Of a stretch of DNA of 64,000 nucleotides, positions 42,814 through 52,204 are shown in pieces. The stretch spans positions 1 to 64,000 of the forward strand of contig JAICSO010000012.1 in NCBI GenBank assembly GCA_025936825.1. Direction: 5' to 3'. The stretch comes from Terriglobales bacterium. GTDB lineage: Bacteria > Acidobacteriota > Terriglobia > Terriglobales > Acidobacteriaceae. Both the position numbers and the translations under genes were made by a program. The notes beneath the pieces were generated by a model. That model did no database searches. It saw nothing but the letters and a program-made list of their open reading frames with translations, and was not told where the DNA came from. Within the stretch, counting starts at the first letter, position 1. Each line of letters begins with the position of its first letter.

Positions 42814-43866
42814 CTACTTCCTAGCCCGCGCCGCTGCCGCGAGTTCGCCGAGCAACTCTTCGGTCGTCTCCCAATCAATGCAGGCATCCGTGATGCTCTG
42901 GCCGTAGGTCAATGCTTTCCCTTTAGACAACTTCTGTGCTCCTTCGACAAGATTACTCTCCAACATCACTCCAAAAATCTCTTTACTGCCGTTGGCGACC
43001 TGTTTGGCTACATCGCCGCAGACATCCGGCTGGCGTTTGTGATCTTTGTTGCTGTTCGCATGGCTGCAGTCGATCATCACGCGCCGCGGCAGACCGGCTT
43101 TGTCCAGAATCAAACAAGCTTGTTGGATCGAAGCCGCGTCATAGTTCGTGGTCTTGCGCCCGCCGCGCAAGATTACATGGCAATGCGGATTACCGGTCGT
43201 GAAGAAAATCGCCGACTGTCCATTCTTCGTGTGCCCCAGGAAAGTGTGCGCATGTCCGGCTGCCTGCACCGCTTCCACCGCAATCTGCACGTTGCCAGAG
43301 GTTCCATTCTTAAACCCGACCGGACAGGACAGGCCCGAAACCAGTTCCCGGTGTACCTGGCTCTCCGTCGTGCGCGCCCCGATCGCACCCCAACTGACCA
43401 ACCCGACCATGTACTGCGGGATGATCATGTCGAGGAATTCGGTGCCTGCCGGCACACCAAGTTCCGCAAGATCCAACAGCAGGCGCCGTGCAATTCGCAA
43501 CCCATCGTTGATCTGAAACGAGCCGTCCAGATGCGGGTCGTTGATCAGCCCCTTCCATCCGACCGTAGTCCGCGGCTTCTCGAAGTACACCCGCATGATC
43601 ACGCACAGATCGCGGGAATATTTCTCGCTCGCTTGCTTCAAAAGCTTGGCGTACTCGATCGCGGCCTGAGTGTCATGGATCGAGCAGGGCCCGGCAATGA
43701 CCACCAGACGGTGGTCTTTGCCTTCGAGAATGCGGGTGACCTCAGCCCGTGCCCGATAAACGGTTTCGGCTGCCGTTTCAGTAGTAGGCAGCTCTTCCTC
43801 CAGAAAAACAGGAGGCAGAACAACCTTGGTTCGTTGAATTCTTAGATCTTCAGTGCGGTGCGACAT
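42814..43866 (-). CDS. aroG: 3-deoxy-7-phosphoheptulonate (DAHP) synthase, class I
   Basis: A 350-residue enzyme from ATG 43866; an ATG at 43887 would add seven residues and neither has a clear ribosome site. It contains LVVIAGPCSIHD, RVYFEKPRTTVGWKGLINDP, GAIGARTTESQVHRE, SGLSCPVGFKNGT and MIDCSHANSNKDH, the signature segments of AroF/G/H enzymes. It condenses PEP and erythrose-4-phosphate, the first step of aromatic amino acid synthesis. The gene stands alone; feedback specificity (Phe, Tyr or Trp) cannot be told by eye. Confidence 0.95.
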   Translation of the reverse strand: MSHRTEDLRIQRTKVVLPPVFLEEELPTTETAAETVYRARAEVTRILEGKDHRLVVIAGPCSIHDTQAAIEYAKLLKQASEKYSRDLCVIMRVYFEKPRTTVGWKGLINDPHLDGSFQINDGLRIARRLLLDLAELGVPAGTEFLDMIIPQYMVGLVSWGAIGARTTESQVHRELVSGLSCPVGFKNGTSGNVQIAVEAVQAAGHAHTFLGHTKNGQSAIFFTTGNPHCHVILRGGRKTTNYDAASIQQACLILDKAGLPRRVMIDCSHANSNKDHKRQPDVCGDVAKQVANGSKEIFGVMLESNLVEGAQKLSKGKALTYGQSITDACIDWETTEELLGELAAAARARK

Positions 43867-43971
43867 GATTGAGTGGATGACATACATCTTACCGTGCCGC
43901 AGGGGAAAACCTACGAACCACGCCGGAGCGCAGAGATGTTATGCCAGTGGGTTTATGAAAGCGGGAAGTGC

Positions 43972-44400
43972 CTAGTGTACGGTCGCGGAAGCCTGCTTCT
44001 TTAACTGCTCAATATCCGGCACAGTCCACTCGTTTGGGTGAGAAGTGCGCTTGATGTTGAGGAGCTCCGGCAAGCCAACACTCAGTGAAGGCAGAATTGT
44101 TTGGATTGCCCAAACGCATCGTAGTACCTGCTCATCCACGATCTGCTCCCGCGCACTCGGGTCGAGATGCCGCCGGTTCATGACGACATTCAGGCTGTTG
44201 TTCAGGTGATGCGACATCGCGCGAATCACGCGTTTTTCCGCCTCCTCGCGAATCTCGTTAACCTGCCAGAACAAGGCGCCGACAACGCCGATTAATACGA
44301 CCATGAGATAGCGCATCCATTCGATGTCCAGGCTTGCGGCCAGGCCAGCGATGATTCCAGTGGCAAGCGCCATGATGATAATTCTGCGATGGGGAGGCAT
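43972..44400 (-). CDS. Small membrane protein with a histidine-kinase-like dimerisation helix
   Basis: A 142-residue protein with two hydrophobic helices (about 7-24 and 31-46) followed by a cytoplasmic helix containing VIRAMSHHLNNSLNVVMN, which resembles the H-box helix of histidine kinases of the ASHHLNN type. No ATPase domain follows, here or in the adjoining sequence. It may be a phosphotransfer or dimerisation partner, or a truncated kinase. The last 40 residues have no recognised fold. Confidence 0.6.
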   Translation of the reverse strand: MPPHRRIIIMALATGIIAGLAASLDIEWMRYLMVVLIGVVGALFWQVNEIREEAEKRVIRAMSHHLNNSLNVVMNRRHLDPSAREQIVDEQVLRCVWAIQTILPSLSVGLPELLNIKRTSHPNEWTVPDIEQLKKQASATVH

Positions 44401-44510
44401 GATGCTGGAATGCTAGGACTGGAAAGCAGAGTCAGTCAAGAGTAATAGGGGCATCTTGGCAGGATAGGCAACAATAATTTTGTAGCAATAACGTTGAGGC
44501 TAGTTATCGA

Positions 44511-44550
44511 ACAAATCAAAAGGCCCTGCTATAGAGCAGGGCCTGATTTG
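44511..44550 (-). terminator. Rho-independent terminator after rpsA
   Basis: Perfect ten-base arms AGGCCCTGCT and AGCAGGGCCT with a four-base loop (44521-44544), followed on the minus strand by TTTTGATTTG. Between it and the rpsA stop is a 13-base direct repeat (GCCTAACGCCTGA twice, near 44558-44583). Confidence 0.85.
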
Positions 44551-44585
44551 CCGAAAGCCTAACGCCTGAAGCCTAACGCCTGTTC

Positions 44586-46397
44586 TTACGCGTTCTCTCT
44601 CTTCCAGTTCAACATCTCGCCGATGGTCGAACCGGTGCTCGAAGCCGGATGCTTGTATGCCTCAACTTCATGGCGCGAAGCTTCTTCGCCCGCAGCGCGG
44701 ATGCTGAGTCCTACCTTCTTCTCTTCTGGGCTCATCTTGATGATTTTGAAATCGTGCTCAGTGCCCGGCTCAAGATGGACTGGCTGGCCGTTTCCATCGA
44801 CTGCTTCGGAGTTGTGGCACAAGCCCTCGACTCCTTCCGCAATCTCGACGAATGAGCCGAACGCCGCCACACGCAGAACCTTGCCGTGAACGATGTCGCC
44901 GATCCGGTGCTGCTGGAAGAACGACTCCCAAATGTCCGGCTGAAGCTGTTTCACGCCCAGCGAAAGGCGCCGCTTCTCGGAATCGATCGCCAGAACCACG
45001 GCTTTCACGCGATCGCCCTTCTTCAACACTTCCGAAGGATGCTTCACGCGCTTGGTCCAGCTCAGGTTGCTGACGTGCACCAGGCCATCGATACCCTCTT
45101 CGATCTCGATGAATGCGCCGAAATCCGTCAGGTTGCGCACACGGCCTTCGACGCTCGCGCCGACAGGGTACTTCTCGATCAGCGAATCCCACGGGTTCGC
45201 CGCGAGCTGCCGCATACCCAGGGAGATGCGCCGCTCCGTCGGATTCACACTGAGCACCACGCACTCGACCTCGTCATGGACGTTGACCAGTTTCGATGGG
45301 TGCTTCATGCGCTTCGACCAGGTCATTTCGCTCACGTGGACCAGGCCTTCGATGCCTTGTTCCAGCTCAACGAAAGCTCCGTAGTCGGTCACGCTGATCA
45401 CGCGTCCCTTGACGTGCGCGCCCACCGGATACCGGTGCTCGGCATCGAGCCACGGATCGGGCGTGAGTTGCTTAAAGCCCAGCGATACGCGCTGTTTTTC
45501 TGGATCGAACTTCAGAACCTTTACTTGAATCTGATCGCCAACGTTCACCAGGTCGCGCGGGTGCGTCAGGCGTCCCCACGACATGTCGGTGATGTGCAAC
45601 AGCCCATCGATGCCGCCGAGATCCACGAAAGCTCCGTAGTCGGTCAGGTTCTTCACCACGCCGGTGAGCACTGAGCCTTCCTGCAGGTGCTCCATGAGCT
45701 TGGACTTCTTTTCGTTCTGTTCGGCTTCGAGAAGCTGCTTGCGCGAAACCACGATGTTGCCGCGTTTCTTGTTCAGCTTCACGATCGCGACGTCAAAACT
45801 CTGTCCCTTGTAGGCGTCAAGGTTGCGCACCGGCCGCAGATCCAGCTGTGATCCGGGCATGAACGCACGCGCACCCATGATGTCGACAGTCACGCCGCCC
45901 TTGGTCCGCTCCACCACCGTCGCCTTGATCGAGTGGTTCTCGCTGTACGCCTTCTCGATGTCATCCCACGCGCGCAGACGTTGGGCTTTCTGGAACGAGA
46001 GATTGATGTATCCCTCTTCCGTCATGCCCTTCTCGCGCATCACGTCGATCGCGTCGCCTGCCTGGAACTTCGGCTTGCCTTCGTGATCGAGGACTTCGGC
46101 GATCGGCAGCGCGCCTTCCGACTTCGCGCCAATATCGACGAATACGTAAGATCCGGACACCTTCAACACGGTGCCATGAATTACGTGGTCTTCGCCGGCG
46201 GCTTCTTCCGCCTCGGTCGTGAAGCTCTCGAGCGCCGAAGCAAAGTCCTCAACGGGCTTCTGCTCGTCTGCCTGAATCTCGGGGGCTTGGGTCTCGGCGG
46301 CGGGTGCGGCCTGCTCGGTTGGCGTTTCGGTTGTGGTCGGCTGTTCAGTTAAGGTTGCGGTGGAAGAATCGTGGGTATTGTCGTCGAACAAGGTCAT
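44586..46397 (-). CDS. rpsA: 30S ribosomal protein S1
   Basis: A 603-residue protein with an acidic, Gln/Thr/Glu-rich N-terminal leader of about 65 residues and six S1 RNA-binding domains. The repeats are visible as YGAFVDLGGIDGLLHITDMSW, YGAFVELEQGIEGLVHVSEM and FGAFIEIEEGIDGLVHVSNL and their surroundings. S1 binds mRNA leaders and brings them to the ribosome. Length is slightly more than the 557 of E. coli because of the leader. It is followed by a strong terminator. Confidence 0.95.
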   Translation of the reverse strand: MTLFDDNTHDSSTATLTEQPTTTETPTEQAAPAAETQAPEIQADEQKPVEDFASALESFTTEAEEAAGEDHVIHGTVLKVSGSYVFVDIGAKSEGALPIAEVLDHEGKPKFQAGDAIDVMREKGMTEEGYINLSFQKAQRLRAWDDIEKAYSENHSIKATVVERTKGGVTVDIMGARAFMPGSQLDLRPVRNLDAYKGQSFDVAIVKLNKKRGNIVVSRKQLLEAEQNEKKSKLMEHLQEGSVLTGVVKNLTDYGAFVDLGGIDGLLHITDMSWGRLTHPRDLVNVGDQIQVKVLKFDPEKQRVSLGFKQLTPDPWLDAEHRYPVGAHVKGRVISVTDYGAFVELEQGIEGLVHVSEMTWSKRMKHPSKLVNVHDEVECVVLSVNPTERRISLGMRQLAANPWDSLIEKYPVGASVEGRVRNLTDFGAFIEIEEGIDGLVHVSNLSWTKRVKHPSEVLKKGDRVKAVVLAIDSEKRRLSLGVKQLQPDIWESFFQQHRIGDIVHGKVLRVAAFGSFVEIAEGVEGLCHNSEAVDGNGQPVHLEPGTEHDFKIIKMSPEEKKVGLSIRAAGEEASRHEVEAYKHPASSTGSTIGEMLNWKRENA

Positions 46398-46648
46398 GGC
46401 CTCTCAGCGGTATCAGAGGACGCGGGCTGGTTTAGCGAACTGCTGGTGTGACCCTAAAGTTAGTTAGTGTTGAGCCTACCCTGGCGGATAGACTTTCCAG
46501 CGGCCGAAAGAGCGAACCCGAATCCAAGGGAACATTTCGACTATAGCAATCGCTCGGAAAGGGTGTCAAACCCGGAAAATCCCTTTTGGCCACCGGTTCA
46601 AACAGAGTTTCAACAGTTCTTCATTCATCGAAAAAAATAATTGACGGT

Positions 46649-47422
46649 TTAGCCGTTTTTTCTGCCCATTTCCCAGGCTTTAGCGTATTTCCAAGAGACA
46701 TATCCGGCGTGATACATGTGCAGCAGGAGGCCTTCGCGGCCGTCAAGAAATCCCAAGCGGAGAAAATAGTTGTAGATGAAAGTCGCTAACGGCCGCAGCA
46801 CGATGGCATTGATGCTGAACGGCTGAGGCTTTGCTCCCGGAACGCGATTCCACACGCTCGAATACCGGTTCATGTGCTCCAGATAGAGAATGAGCGTCGG
46901 ATACGTGTGGTGAATCATCGCACCCTTGAGCCGTGGAGTACGTTCACCGCTGACCATCTCGAAACGGTCGTGCGGATCGCGGCCTGTCGAATACGCCGTT
47001 CCGCGCCGGAAAAGGCGCAGCTTAGGATCGGGATAGAAGCCCCCATGTTTCATCCAGCGGCCAAGGAAGAGATTCTTCCGCGGAATTGAATAGCCATCGA
47101 AGTAGCCGCCAAGCGGCATCGAGCCAGCGAGCACCTCACGTATTTCTTGCGCCAGTTCCGAACTGACTTCTTCGTCAGCGTCAAGAGAGAGAATCCAATC
47201 CTTCGTGCACAGCTCCAGGGCGTAATTCTTTTGCCCGGTATAGCCTCGCCACGGTTCGTGGATCACGCGCGCCCCGTATTCGCGGGCAATGTCGCAGGTG
47301 CGGTCCGTCGAGCCGGAATCAACCACGACGATTTCGTCCGCCCAACGCACGCTCTCGAGCACACGGCCAAGATTCGATTCCTCATTGAGCGCAACAATGG
47401 CTATGGAAAGTGTATCCGGCAT
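46649..47422 (-). CDS. Glycosyltransferase family 2 (WaaE/KdtX-like)
   Basis: A 257-residue GT-A fold enzyme. It has SIAIVALNEESNLGRVLESV, EIVVVDSGSTDRT, the nucleotide-sugar metal site LSLDADEEVS, and a later FYPDPKLRLFRRG. These match the LPS core glucosyltransferases of the WaaE/KdtX group. The acceptor is unknown. Upstream of its start are the tandem hairpins at 47438-47474. Confidence 0.88.
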   Translation of the reverse strand: MPDTLSIAIVALNEESNLGRVLESVRWADEIVVVDSGSTDRTCDIAREYGARVIHEPWRGYTGQKNYALELCTKDWILSLDADEEVSSELAQEIREVLAGSMPLGGYFDGYSIPRKNLFLGRWMKHGGFYPDPKLRLFRRGTAYSTGRDPHDRFEMVSGERTPRLKGAMIHHTYPTLILYLEHMNRYSSVWNRVPGAKPQPFSINAIVLRPLATFIYNYFLRLGFLDGREGLLLHMYHAGYVSWKYAKAWEMGRKNG

Positions 47423-47437
47423 CGCGAAGGATGTAGA

Positions 47438-47474
47438 GACAGCCGCCCTCGGCTGTCGAATCGAGCGTAGCTCG
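47438..47474. repeat. Tandem hairpins, REP-like
   Basis: GACAGCCG-CCCT-CGGCTGTC (47438-47457) is followed by CGAGC-GTA-GCTCG (47462-47474). The first has the same plan as the 36247 palindrome: eight-base arms around a four-base loop. It lies 16 bases upstream of the GT2 start and would be in its leader. Confidence 0.6.
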
Positions 47475-47554
47475 ACAGTCGGTATTCTCGCACAACGGCT
47501 CCGTGGGGTAAGCCGGACGGTTCAGGCGAGGACTCAGCTACTCAGGGAAAAAAA

Positions 47555-47763
47555 ACAAAACCTCACCACAGAGGTTCACAAAGGAAAACCACGGAGGTGA
47601 ATCCAACAGCGCAGAAACACAGGGACCGAAACAGAGGGAACCGAAACACAGGTACCGAAACACAGGTTCAAGCAGAAAATAACTCTTTGGCCTGAGGTGT
47701 ATTCTTGCGTACGTGTATTCCTCTGTGGCGTTCCTCTGTGAACCTCTGTGTCCTCTGTGGTGG
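47555..47763. repeat. Low-complexity inverted repeat region
   Basis: CCACAGAGGTTCACAAAGG on the left is matched in inverse by CCTCTGTGAACCTCTGTG and CCTCTGTGGTGG on the right, around 47720-47763. Between them are three near-identical direct copies of CGAAACACAG-type text (47625-47668). No gene is supported between 47423 and 47840. Confidence 0.6.
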
Positions 47764-47788
47764 ATTTCCTTCGCGCAAAGCGCGTGAG

Positions 47789-47822
47789 ACAAAAAGACAA
47801 GCCCTGCCTTTCGCCAGGGCTT
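47789..47822 (-). terminator. Rho-independent terminator after the TolC-like gene
   Basis: AAGCCCTG and CAGGGCTT form an eight-base perfect stem (47799-47822) followed on the minus strand by TCTTTTTGTC. It lies 19 bases past the TolC-like stop codon. Confidence 0.8.
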
Positions 47823-47840
47823 GGCCTGTGTGTAGGTTTA

Positions 47841-49907
47841 TTACTGTGCGGGCGGCTGCTGCGGCATCACCGACTGTACATCGGTCCGCGGCGCCACATA
47901 CGGAATCTTAGGCGTGTGGGTCACCTGACCTTTTTCGGCATCGCCCATATCAATTCCTGCATGTTCCAGAAGCAGTCCAGTGGCGCGATCGAGCTCAATC
48001 TGCGCTTTCTCGTACGCCGCCATCGCCGAGACCAGGTTCGATTCGGCGGTCGCGAGCGCCGACTGGTTCTGCAGAACCAAGGTCGATGTCGAGGCACCGA
48101 GAGCGTACTTTTTCTGCTCGGCATCGAGCGACTGCTTCGCCAATTCGACCGCGGCTTGCGATGATTTCACGGCAGCGTTGTTCTGCGTCACTGAGAACTG
48201 CGCGTTATGAACTTCGATCCGCACCTGGTTCTCGAGTTGCTGGAGACGCATTTGCGCCTGCCGGTATTCCAGTTCCGACCGGATCTGCACGGATTGTGCT
48301 TGCCGATTGCGGATCGGAATGTTCAGCGTTACTCCCATGCCCTTATCTGGCGCAGTGGAGTTTACTAACTGATTCAACGTGCCGCCGTACGAGACTGGTG
48401 GGATTGGCGAGAAGCCGGTGCAGAACGGAGAGCTGCCACCGCCCGGCTGTAAGCATGTGTAGTTCGGGTTTTGCGAGCCACCGACGCCCGATCCGCCGTA
48501 ATACGCGAACAAATCCAGGCTAGGCAGAAGCGCGTTTTTCAATGCCTTGATGCTGATGTCGCGGTTCTTCAAATCCATCCGCGTTTCGACTAGCTCCGCC
48601 CGGTGCTGCAGTGCTTCATTAATCAGATCCTGCGCCGGAGTGGCAGGTTCCTGCTGCGGCAGGGCCATAGTGGTCGTCGGAATCACTTCGGCGTTCACCA
48701 GCGTTTGATCCTGCAAAGTACGGCTCAAAGCATTCTTCATGAGCAGTTGTTGCAGGTCCAGGTTCGTCTGGGCTTGGATCAAGCTCTGCTGGTCTGCCGC
48801 CACAGTGTTCTGCGAGCGTACCACTTCGATGGGCGCCAGGCTGCCGATCTGGACTTGCTTCTGCGTATCCGAAAGCGTCTTCTGAGCGAACGCTAGAGAT
48901 TCCTGCGCCACGCGCACGTTTTCATACGCATACACAAGGTTCCAATAGAGGTTTTCGATCTGGTCTACCGTTGTAATGACTTGCAGACGAAACGCTACGT
49001 CAGTAATTTCGCGGTTGTTCTTTGTGATTCGAATCAGACGATTGTTAGGCGTGAATCCAAAGCCCTGCAAGAGATGCTGGGTGAGGCGGAACTGAAAACT
49101 GGAACTAAGCGCCGGACTGACAGTCTGAAAGAAGCTGTTCGATGTTGAACGGCTGTTGTTGAAGCCCACGAGCATGTTCGTGCCCGACTGAAAGCCCTGC
49201 TGATAGCTGAAATTGCCAGTAGTGGTGTTGGAGGCGCTGCCCTGGAATGGGCTCGTAGTTACGAATCGTGCATGATCCCACTGCAGGGTTCCGGTCACGA
49301 TCGGATCAAAGCTGGTGATGAATGGTCCTAAGCCTTCTGTGCTGGTGATGCCGAGCGATCCCGCGCCAGCGCCGCCGGCTCCCGCGCTGGTTCCTCCTGG
49401 GCCTGAACCTACCGATCCACTCAATCCTCCCACGCCACCGCCCGGAGTGTTTTGCACGACTCCGAAATTAACTCCGAAGAATTGGTTCGCGCCCGATTTC
49501 GCGCGCATGATTTCTGTGTCCGCGATGCCTGCGTTGTAGCGCTGAATTGCGATATCGAGATTGTTTTCCAATGCAAGCGCCACCGCATCATCCATCGACA
49601 AATAGATCTTGCCGTCACGCATCAACTGATCGAGGCTCGGCGAGTTGGTTAAGTCTGGCGGTGCGATCTCCGTCCCGGTGTAGGGAGCGATGGGGTTGGG
49701 GAAGTACCCCTTTGGTTTCGCGTAATTGAACATTTCATTGCGCGGATGAGACGGTGCCGCCGGCAAACTGGACTGCGAAGACGTCGTCGCGGCCTGGGGC
49801 TGCGCCGTGGTTTGCGCGTCCTGCGCGATTAGCGACACAGGGAAAACACCAATCAACCCTATTGCCAGAGACTTGCGAAACAGACACTGCAAGAAAGATA
49901 AAGGCAT
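47841..49907 (-). CDS. TolC-family outer membrane efflux protein
   Basis: A 688-residue protein with a signal peptide (ending SLIAQ). Two OEP repeats contain long helices, e.g. SLAFAQKTLSDTQKQVQIGS and VELAKQSLDAEQKKYALGAS, with the family pattern of a coiled coil ending in short beta strands. It is longer than typical TolC (about 490) because of Gln/Pro-rich N- and C-terminal extensions and a Gly/Ser-rich stretch near residue 170 (GGVGGLSGSVGSGPGGTS). No adjacent membrane-fusion or pump gene is present, so the partner is elsewhere. Confidence 0.9.
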   Translation of the reverse strand: MPLSFLQCLFRKSLAIGLIGVFPVSLIAQDAQTTAQPQAATTSSQSSLPAAPSHPRNEMFNYAKPKGYFPNPIAPYTGTEIAPPDLTNSPSLDQLMRDGKIYLSMDDAVALALENNLDIAIQRYNAGIADTEIMRAKSGANQFFGVNFGVVQNTPGGGVGGLSGSVGSGPGGTSAGAGGAGAGSLGITSTEGLGPFITSFDPIVTGTLQWDHARFVTTSPFQGSASNTTTGNFSYQQGFQSGTNMLVGFNNSRSTSNSFFQTVSPALSSSFQFRLTQHLLQGFGFTPNNRLIRITKNNREITDVAFRLQVITTVDQIENLYWNLVYAYENVRVAQESLAFAQKTLSDTQKQVQIGSLAPIEVVRSQNTVAADQQSLIQAQTNLDLQQLLMKNALSRTLQDQTLVNAEVIPTTTMALPQQEPATPAQDLINEALQHRAELVETRMDLKNRDISIKALKNALLPSLDLFAYYGGSGVGGSQNPNYTCLQPGGGSSPFCTGFSPIPPVSYGGTLNQLVNSTAPDKGMGVTLNIPIRNRQAQSVQIRSELEYRQAQMRLQQLENQVRIEVHNAQFSVTQNNAAVKSSQAAVELAKQSLDAEQKKYALGASTSTLVLQNQSALATAESNLVSAMAAYEKAQIELDRATGLLLEHAGIDMGDAEKGQVTHTPKIPYVAPRTDVQSVMPQQPPAQ

Positions 49908-50179
49908 TCCATCCTCTCCATCTATGACATGCTGAAATCTGGGACAACCCTGGGACTTACCCGCTCAGTGCGGCCAAACGACGCCCCAACAAATCCTTGT
50001 TACGCAAAAAGAGATTGCCGGGTTCCACGGTGGTGCGAAAAACTGCACGAGCACCCAGCACGCAAAGGCCATTCACGGGAACGCAACAGTATATCTGAGC
50101 AAACGTTGCTCTCGCGTAAATGACTGTAAACAATGTAATGTTGGATGCACCGGCTTTCTGCAGGATTCCTTTTTCTCGC

Positions 50180-50929
50180 ATGCGGAACCTGAAAATCACC
50201 CTTGCCTACGACGGCACTGACTTTTGCGGCTGGCAAGTCCAGCCCGACGCGCCTAGTATCCAGGGCGCGGTGGCTTCTGCTATTGGACGTGTTGCCGGCG
50301 AAAAAGTCCTGCCCCAAGGTTCCGGACGCACCGACGCTGGAGTGCACGCGCTGGCGCAGGTCGCGACTTTTCCCCTCGAGTCGGTCATCCCAGCGGCGAA
50401 TTTAGTGATTGCGCTGAATGATCTCTTGCCCTCTGCGGTGCGAGTGCTGGAGTGCGTAGAGGCTCCGGCAGATTTCCATGCCCGCAAGTCAGCAGTCGCG
50501 AAGACTTATCGATATCGGATGTACCGCGGCGACATCTGCCCGCCGTTTCTGGCGCGCTATGTGTGGCACTATCCGTATCCTTTGGATTTCGCCGCGATGT
50601 CCGAGGCAAGTCGATTAATCGAAGGCGAGCATGACTTCACGTCCTTTGCCGCCGTCGACCCGGAGCGGGGAAAAGACGAGCCCGTCCCGAGCGTGCGCAC
50701 CGTGTTTTCTTCGCGATGGGTTCAGCAGGATCAGGAATTCCTCTACGAGATCCGCGGCAACGGCTTCTTGCACCACATGGTACGCAACCTCGTCGGGACG
50801 TTTTTGCTGGTGGGGAAGAGCACGCTCAAGCCGGAGGACGTGACGCGAATCTTGGCTGCTCACGACCGTTCCGCTGCGGGCGCAACCGCCCCCGCCAGCG
50901 GACTCTGCTTGGTAAATGTCGAATACTGA
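50180..50929 (+). CDS. truA: tRNA pseudouridine synthase A
   Basis: A 249-residue protein from ATG 50180, which gives the family start MRNLKITLAYDGTDFCGWQ; upstream in-frame ATG readings are not homologous. The catalytic Asp is D52 in GSGRTDAGVHA. KTYRYRMYRG and GNGFLHHMVRNLVGT are also standard. TruA modifies U38-40 in the anticodon arm. It is not near the tRNA array. Confidence 0.96.
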   Translation: MRNLKITLAYDGTDFCGWQVQPDAPSIQGAVASAIGRVAGEKVLPQGSGRTDAGVHALAQVATFPLESVIPAANLVIALNDLLPSAVRVLECVEAPADFHARKSAVAKTYRYRMYRGDICPPFLARYVWHYPYPLDFAAMSEASRLIEGEHDFTSFAAVDPERGKDEPVPSVRTVFSSRWVQQDQEFLYEIRGNGFLHHMVRNLVGTFLLVGKSTLKPEDVTRILAAHDRSAAGATAPASGLCLVNVEY

Positions 50930-50954
50930 CCGTGGTTCCTTCGTGGTGAATGAG

Positions 50955-52202
50955 CTACCGCACCTGCCCCGTTCCAATAATCTGATACTTCGAGGACGTC
51001 AGCTCCCTTAGCGCGAATGGTCCCCGGCAGTGCAGTTTTTGCGTGCTGATGCCCATCTCTGCGCCGAACCCAAATTCTCCGCCATCGGTGAACCGCGTGG
51101 AGGCATTCCAATACACCGCCGCGGAATCCACCAACTGCAGGAACTTCTTCGCGTTCTCCTCGTTGGCGGTGACGATGGTTTCGGAATGCTTGGTTGAGTA
51201 GCGGTTGATGTGCTCAATCGCCTCATCCACGCCGCCGACAATGTGAATCCCCATGCAAAGTCGCAGGTACTCCTCGCCCCAGTCCTGTTCGTTGGCAGGA
51301 ACAATCCCGGAAGCAAGCTTCCGCGATTCTTCATCTCCACGAAGCTCTACACCTGCATCGGCCAATTGCTTCGCAATCTCGGGCACAAACTTCTGTGCGA
51401 CGGCGCGATGCACAATCAATTTTTCCGCCGCGTTGCACACTGAGGGCCGCTGGGTCTTCGCATTGATCGTGATTCGGGCCGCCATATCGAGGTCCGCAGA
51501 CTCATCCACAAACACATGGCAATTTCCTGCACCCGTCTCGATTGCCGGCACTAGTGCGTTCTCGACCACGTGCGAAATCAGCGCCGGCCCGCCGCGCGGC
51601 ACGATGACGTCCACCAGTCCGCGCGCGGTAATCAGTTCCTGTACGGTTTCGCGCGTGCTCGAATCCAGCAATTCAATCGCACCCGCAGGCACACCGGGCA
51701 CGTTCGCCAGGATCGCGACCAGAACCGCATTGCTCTTTGCAGCCTCTTTGCCACCGCGCAACACAACCGCATTGCCGGTCTTAAACGCCAGCACTGCTGC
51801 ATCCACGGTCACGTTCGGCCGTGATTCATAAACAATCCCCACCACTCCCAACGGCACGCGTACCTTGCGGATCTTCAAACCATTCGGACGAGTCCAATCC
51901 TCGATCACCTCGCCGATTGGGTCTGGTAGTCCCGCCACCTCTCGCACCGCTTTCGCGACATCTTTGATTCGCGCGGGCGTCAGCAGCAATCGATCGCGCA
52001 TCGCGCCCTGCAAATTAGAGCGCTCAATGTCTTCGGTGTTGGCAGCCAGGATTTTAGCCGCGCTGCCTTCAATGGCATCGGCCATCTTCAGGAGCAGGGA
52101 ATTCTTCTCGCCGGTCGAAAGCTGCGCCAGGCGAGCCGAAGCCGCGCGTGCCCGTTCCAACTTCTCGCGAGTGGTTGAACCAAGTGCAACCGTTGTAGCC
52201 AT
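50955..52202 (-). CDS. proA: Gamma-glutamyl phosphate reductase
   Basis: A 415-residue aldehyde-dehydrogenase-fold enzyme. PLGVVGIVYESRPNVTVDAA, GNAVVLRGGKEA, VPRGGPALI and the catalytic Cys in QRPSVCNAAEKL identify ProA. It reduces gamma-glutamyl phosphate to the semialdehyde in proline synthesis. Its start is two bases after the proB stop, so proBA is a tight operon. Minus strand, convergent with truA. Confidence 0.96.
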   Translation of the reverse strand: MATTVALGSTTREKLERARAASARLAQLSTGEKNSLLLKMADAIEGSAAKILAANTEDIERSNLQGAMRDRLLLTPARIKDVAKAVREVAGLPDPIGEVIEDWTRPNGLKIRKVRVPLGVVGIVYESRPNVTVDAAVLAFKTGNAVVLRGGKEAAKSNAVLVAILANVPGVPAGAIELLDSSTRETVQELITARGLVDVIVPRGGPALISHVVENALVPAIETGAGNCHVFVDESADLDMAARITINAKTQRPSVCNAAEKLIVHRAVAQKFVPEIAKQLADAGVELRGDEESRKLASGIVPANEQDWGEEYLRLCMGIHIVGGVDEAIEHINRYSTKHSETIVTANEENAKKFLQLVDSAAVYWNASTRFTDGGEFGFGAEMGISTQKLHCRGPFALRELTSSKYQIIGTGQVR

Positions 52203-52204
52203 AA

